Assembly: GCA_035252155.1 (NCBI GenBank)
Contig: DATFDL010000585.1
Span: 1 to 7,518 of the forward strand
DNA: 7,518 nt
Reading direction: 5' to 3'
Source: JAICLL01 sp035252155
GTDB lineage: Bacteria; Planctomycetota; Planctomycetia; Pirellulales; JAICIG01
Part shown: one piece after another, positions 6,890 to 7,518 of the stretch
How positions within the stretch are numbered: the first letter of the stretch is position 1
Layout: every line of letters begins with the position of its first letter
Notes under the pieces: generated by a model
What the model was told of the DNA's origin: nothing
Databases searched by the model: none
Seen by the model: the letters and a program-made list of their open reading frames with translations, nothing else
Position numbers and translations under genes: made by a program

Positions 6890-6918
6890 TCGACAAACGG
6901 TGGGCCGGCTTGTACGAT
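6890..6918 (+). promoter_or_regulatory. Candidate promoter of the cysteine-rich gene
   Basis: TCGACA (6890-6895) matches the -35 consensus at five of six positions. TACGAT (6913-6918) matches the -10 at four of six, and the spacing is 17 bp. Transcription would start near 6925, giving a leader of about 60 nt before ATG 6984. The position between divergent genes supports a dedicated promoter, but such matches occur by chance. Confidence 0.35.
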
Positions 6919-6983
6919 GTGACGATCAAAGGGGGCCGCTCTCCTACGACTCTACACGCTGCTGTTGGAAAGGAACGACTGCC

Positions 6984-7421
6984 ATGAACGACCGTGAATT
7001 GAACCGGCGAGACTTCGAGCGACTCACGTTGGCCGCACTGGGCGGTATGTTGGCGGGCGCTGCCCCCGCCTATGCCGCCGATGACGACGATGATGAAAAA
7101 GACAAGAACAAAAATCCGCTGTTGGTCGAGCCGCACGTCTGCCGCGGCCTGAACACCTGCAAAGCCAAAGGAAAAGACAAGAAGAACGCCTGCGCCGGCC
7201 AGGGCACTTGCCACACCGCCGAAAAGCACACTTGCCACGGCGAAAACGCCTGCAAGGGCCAGGGCGGCTGCGGCAATCATCCGGGCGAGAACGCCTGCAA
7301 GGGCAAGGGCGAATGCGGCGTGCCGCTCAACGACACCGCCTGGAAGAAGACCCGCAAACGTTTTGAAGAGCTGATGAAGAAAGAAGGCAAGAAGGTCGGT
7401 CCGGCGCCGAAGAAGAAGTAG
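6984..7421 (+). CDS. Tat-exported cysteine-rich C-x5-C repeat protein
   Basis: This is a 145-residue small protein. Residues 1-31 form a twin-arginine signal (NRRDFERLTLAALGG, likely cut after AYA). An acidic then basic linker (DDDDDEKDKNKN) leads to a core, about 51-114, with nine cysteines at 53, 59, 70, 76, 84, 90, 96, 105 and 111. They make five C-x5-C motifs, mostly of the form C-x-G-x-x-x-C, such as CAGQGTC, CKGQGGC and CKGKGEC. Histidines at 51, 77, 82, 85 and 99 lie among them. The C-terminal tail (about 115-145) is a Lys-rich helix-like segment. The start is supported by the AGGA at 6971-6974, 9 nt ahead of the ATG, one of the few Shine-Dalgarno-like sites here; the longer open frame from 6795 runs through the 6783-6826 hairpins. 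The pattern suggests metal binding or disulphides in the periplasm. It resembles small Cys/Gly/Lys-rich secreted proteins seen in many bacteria, but I cannot assign a named family or role. Confidence 0.85.
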   Translation: MNDRELNRRDFERLTLAALGGMLAGAAPAYAADDDDDEKDKNKNPLLVEPHVCRGLNTCKAKGKDKKNACAGQGTCHTAEKHTCHGENACKGQGGCGNHPGENACKGKGECGVPLNDTAWKKTRKRFEELMKKEGKKVGPAPKKK

Positions 7422-7423
7422 TC

Positions 7424-7440
7424 CCGGCCCTTGTGGCCGG
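7424..7440 (+). terminator. Short GC hairpin after the cysteine-rich gene
   Basis: CCGGCC (7424-7429) and GGCCGG (7435-7440) form an exact 6-bp stem with the 5-nt loop CTTGT, starting 3 nt after the stop codon. No T-tract follows. It could mark or protect the 3' end of the transcript but is not a classic intrinsic terminator. Confidence 0.4.
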
Positions 7441-7460
7441 CAGCGGGTAGCCACACACTT

Positions 7461-7516
7461 GGAGGATGGCCTTCCAGGCCGTCCACACCACGGGACGGCC
7501 TGGAAGGCCATCCTCC
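7461..7516. repeat. Perfect 24-bp inverted repeat at the window end
   Basis: The arms 7461-7484 and 7493-7516 are exact inverted copies, separated by the 8-nt spacer ACACCACG. Each arm holds its own smaller symmetry, GGCCT-TCC-AGGCC on the left and GGCCT-GGA-AGGCC on the right, so the DNA could fold as a cruciform with side hairpins. The length and perfection suggest a mobile or dispersed palindromic element, though a strong bidirectional terminator is possible. The window stops 2 nt after it, so any continuation is unseen. Confidence 0.8.
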
Positions 7517-7518
7517 GG

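Noticed and set aside
6870..7511. 213-codon minus-strand frame covering the cysteine-rich gene
   Set aside because: The plus frame has a Tat signal, a Shine-Dalgarno-like site and a strict cysteine pattern. The minus frame is its shadow and runs into the terminal inverted repeat.

Overview
The window looks like chromosomal DNA of a planctomycete, most likely of the Pirellula/Lacipirellula type. This is judged from gene content, not from a search. The main evidence is a DUF1501 protein with a Tat signal next to a giant secreted protein carrying a planctomycete-type cytochrome c (PSC1) domain and WD40 repeats. Supporting evidence is the high GC content, the scarcity of Shine-Dalgarno sequences, and hairpin-forming repeats in nearly every intergenic gap.

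Layout. Bases 1-120 hold a short inverted repeat and the leader of the first gene. Bases 121-1434 (+) encode a Tat-exported DUF1501 protein of the alkaline-phosphatase/sulfatase-like superfamily. Bases 1435-1578 carry a 52-base imperfect hairpin and then a perfect 21-bp palindrome. Bases 1579-1923 (+) encode a small putative secreted protein that I do not recognise. Bases 2006-5056 (+) encode a 1016-residue protein made of a signal peptide, a PSC1 haem domain, seven WD40 blades, a long alanine-rich coiled coil and seven more WD40 blades. Bases 5057-5260 are a convergent intergenic gap filled with nested inverted and direct repeats. On the minus strand, 6442-5261 encodes an exported serine hydrolase of the class C beta-lactamase/esterase fold. 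Directly upstream of it, with only 4 nt between them, 6731-6447 encodes a 94-residue protein with two membrane segments. Bases 6732-6983 are a divergent control region with three inverted repeats and candidate promoters. Bases 6984-7421 (+) encode a small Tat-exported cysteine-rich protein with five C-x5-C motifs. The window ends in a perfect 24-bp inverted repeat.

How the genes fit together. DUF1501 and PSC1 proteins are typical neighbours in planctomycetes, usually with DUF1549/DUF1553 proteins. They are presumed to act outside the cytoplasm, but their biochemical role is not settled. The two minus-strand genes look like an operon. The cysteine-rich gene is divergently placed and probably has its own promoter. 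The features most worth a second look are the C-x5-C protein, the 7+7 blade haem/WD40/coiled-coil protein, the layered repeat in the convergent gap, and the possible leaderless start of the two-membrane-segment gene.
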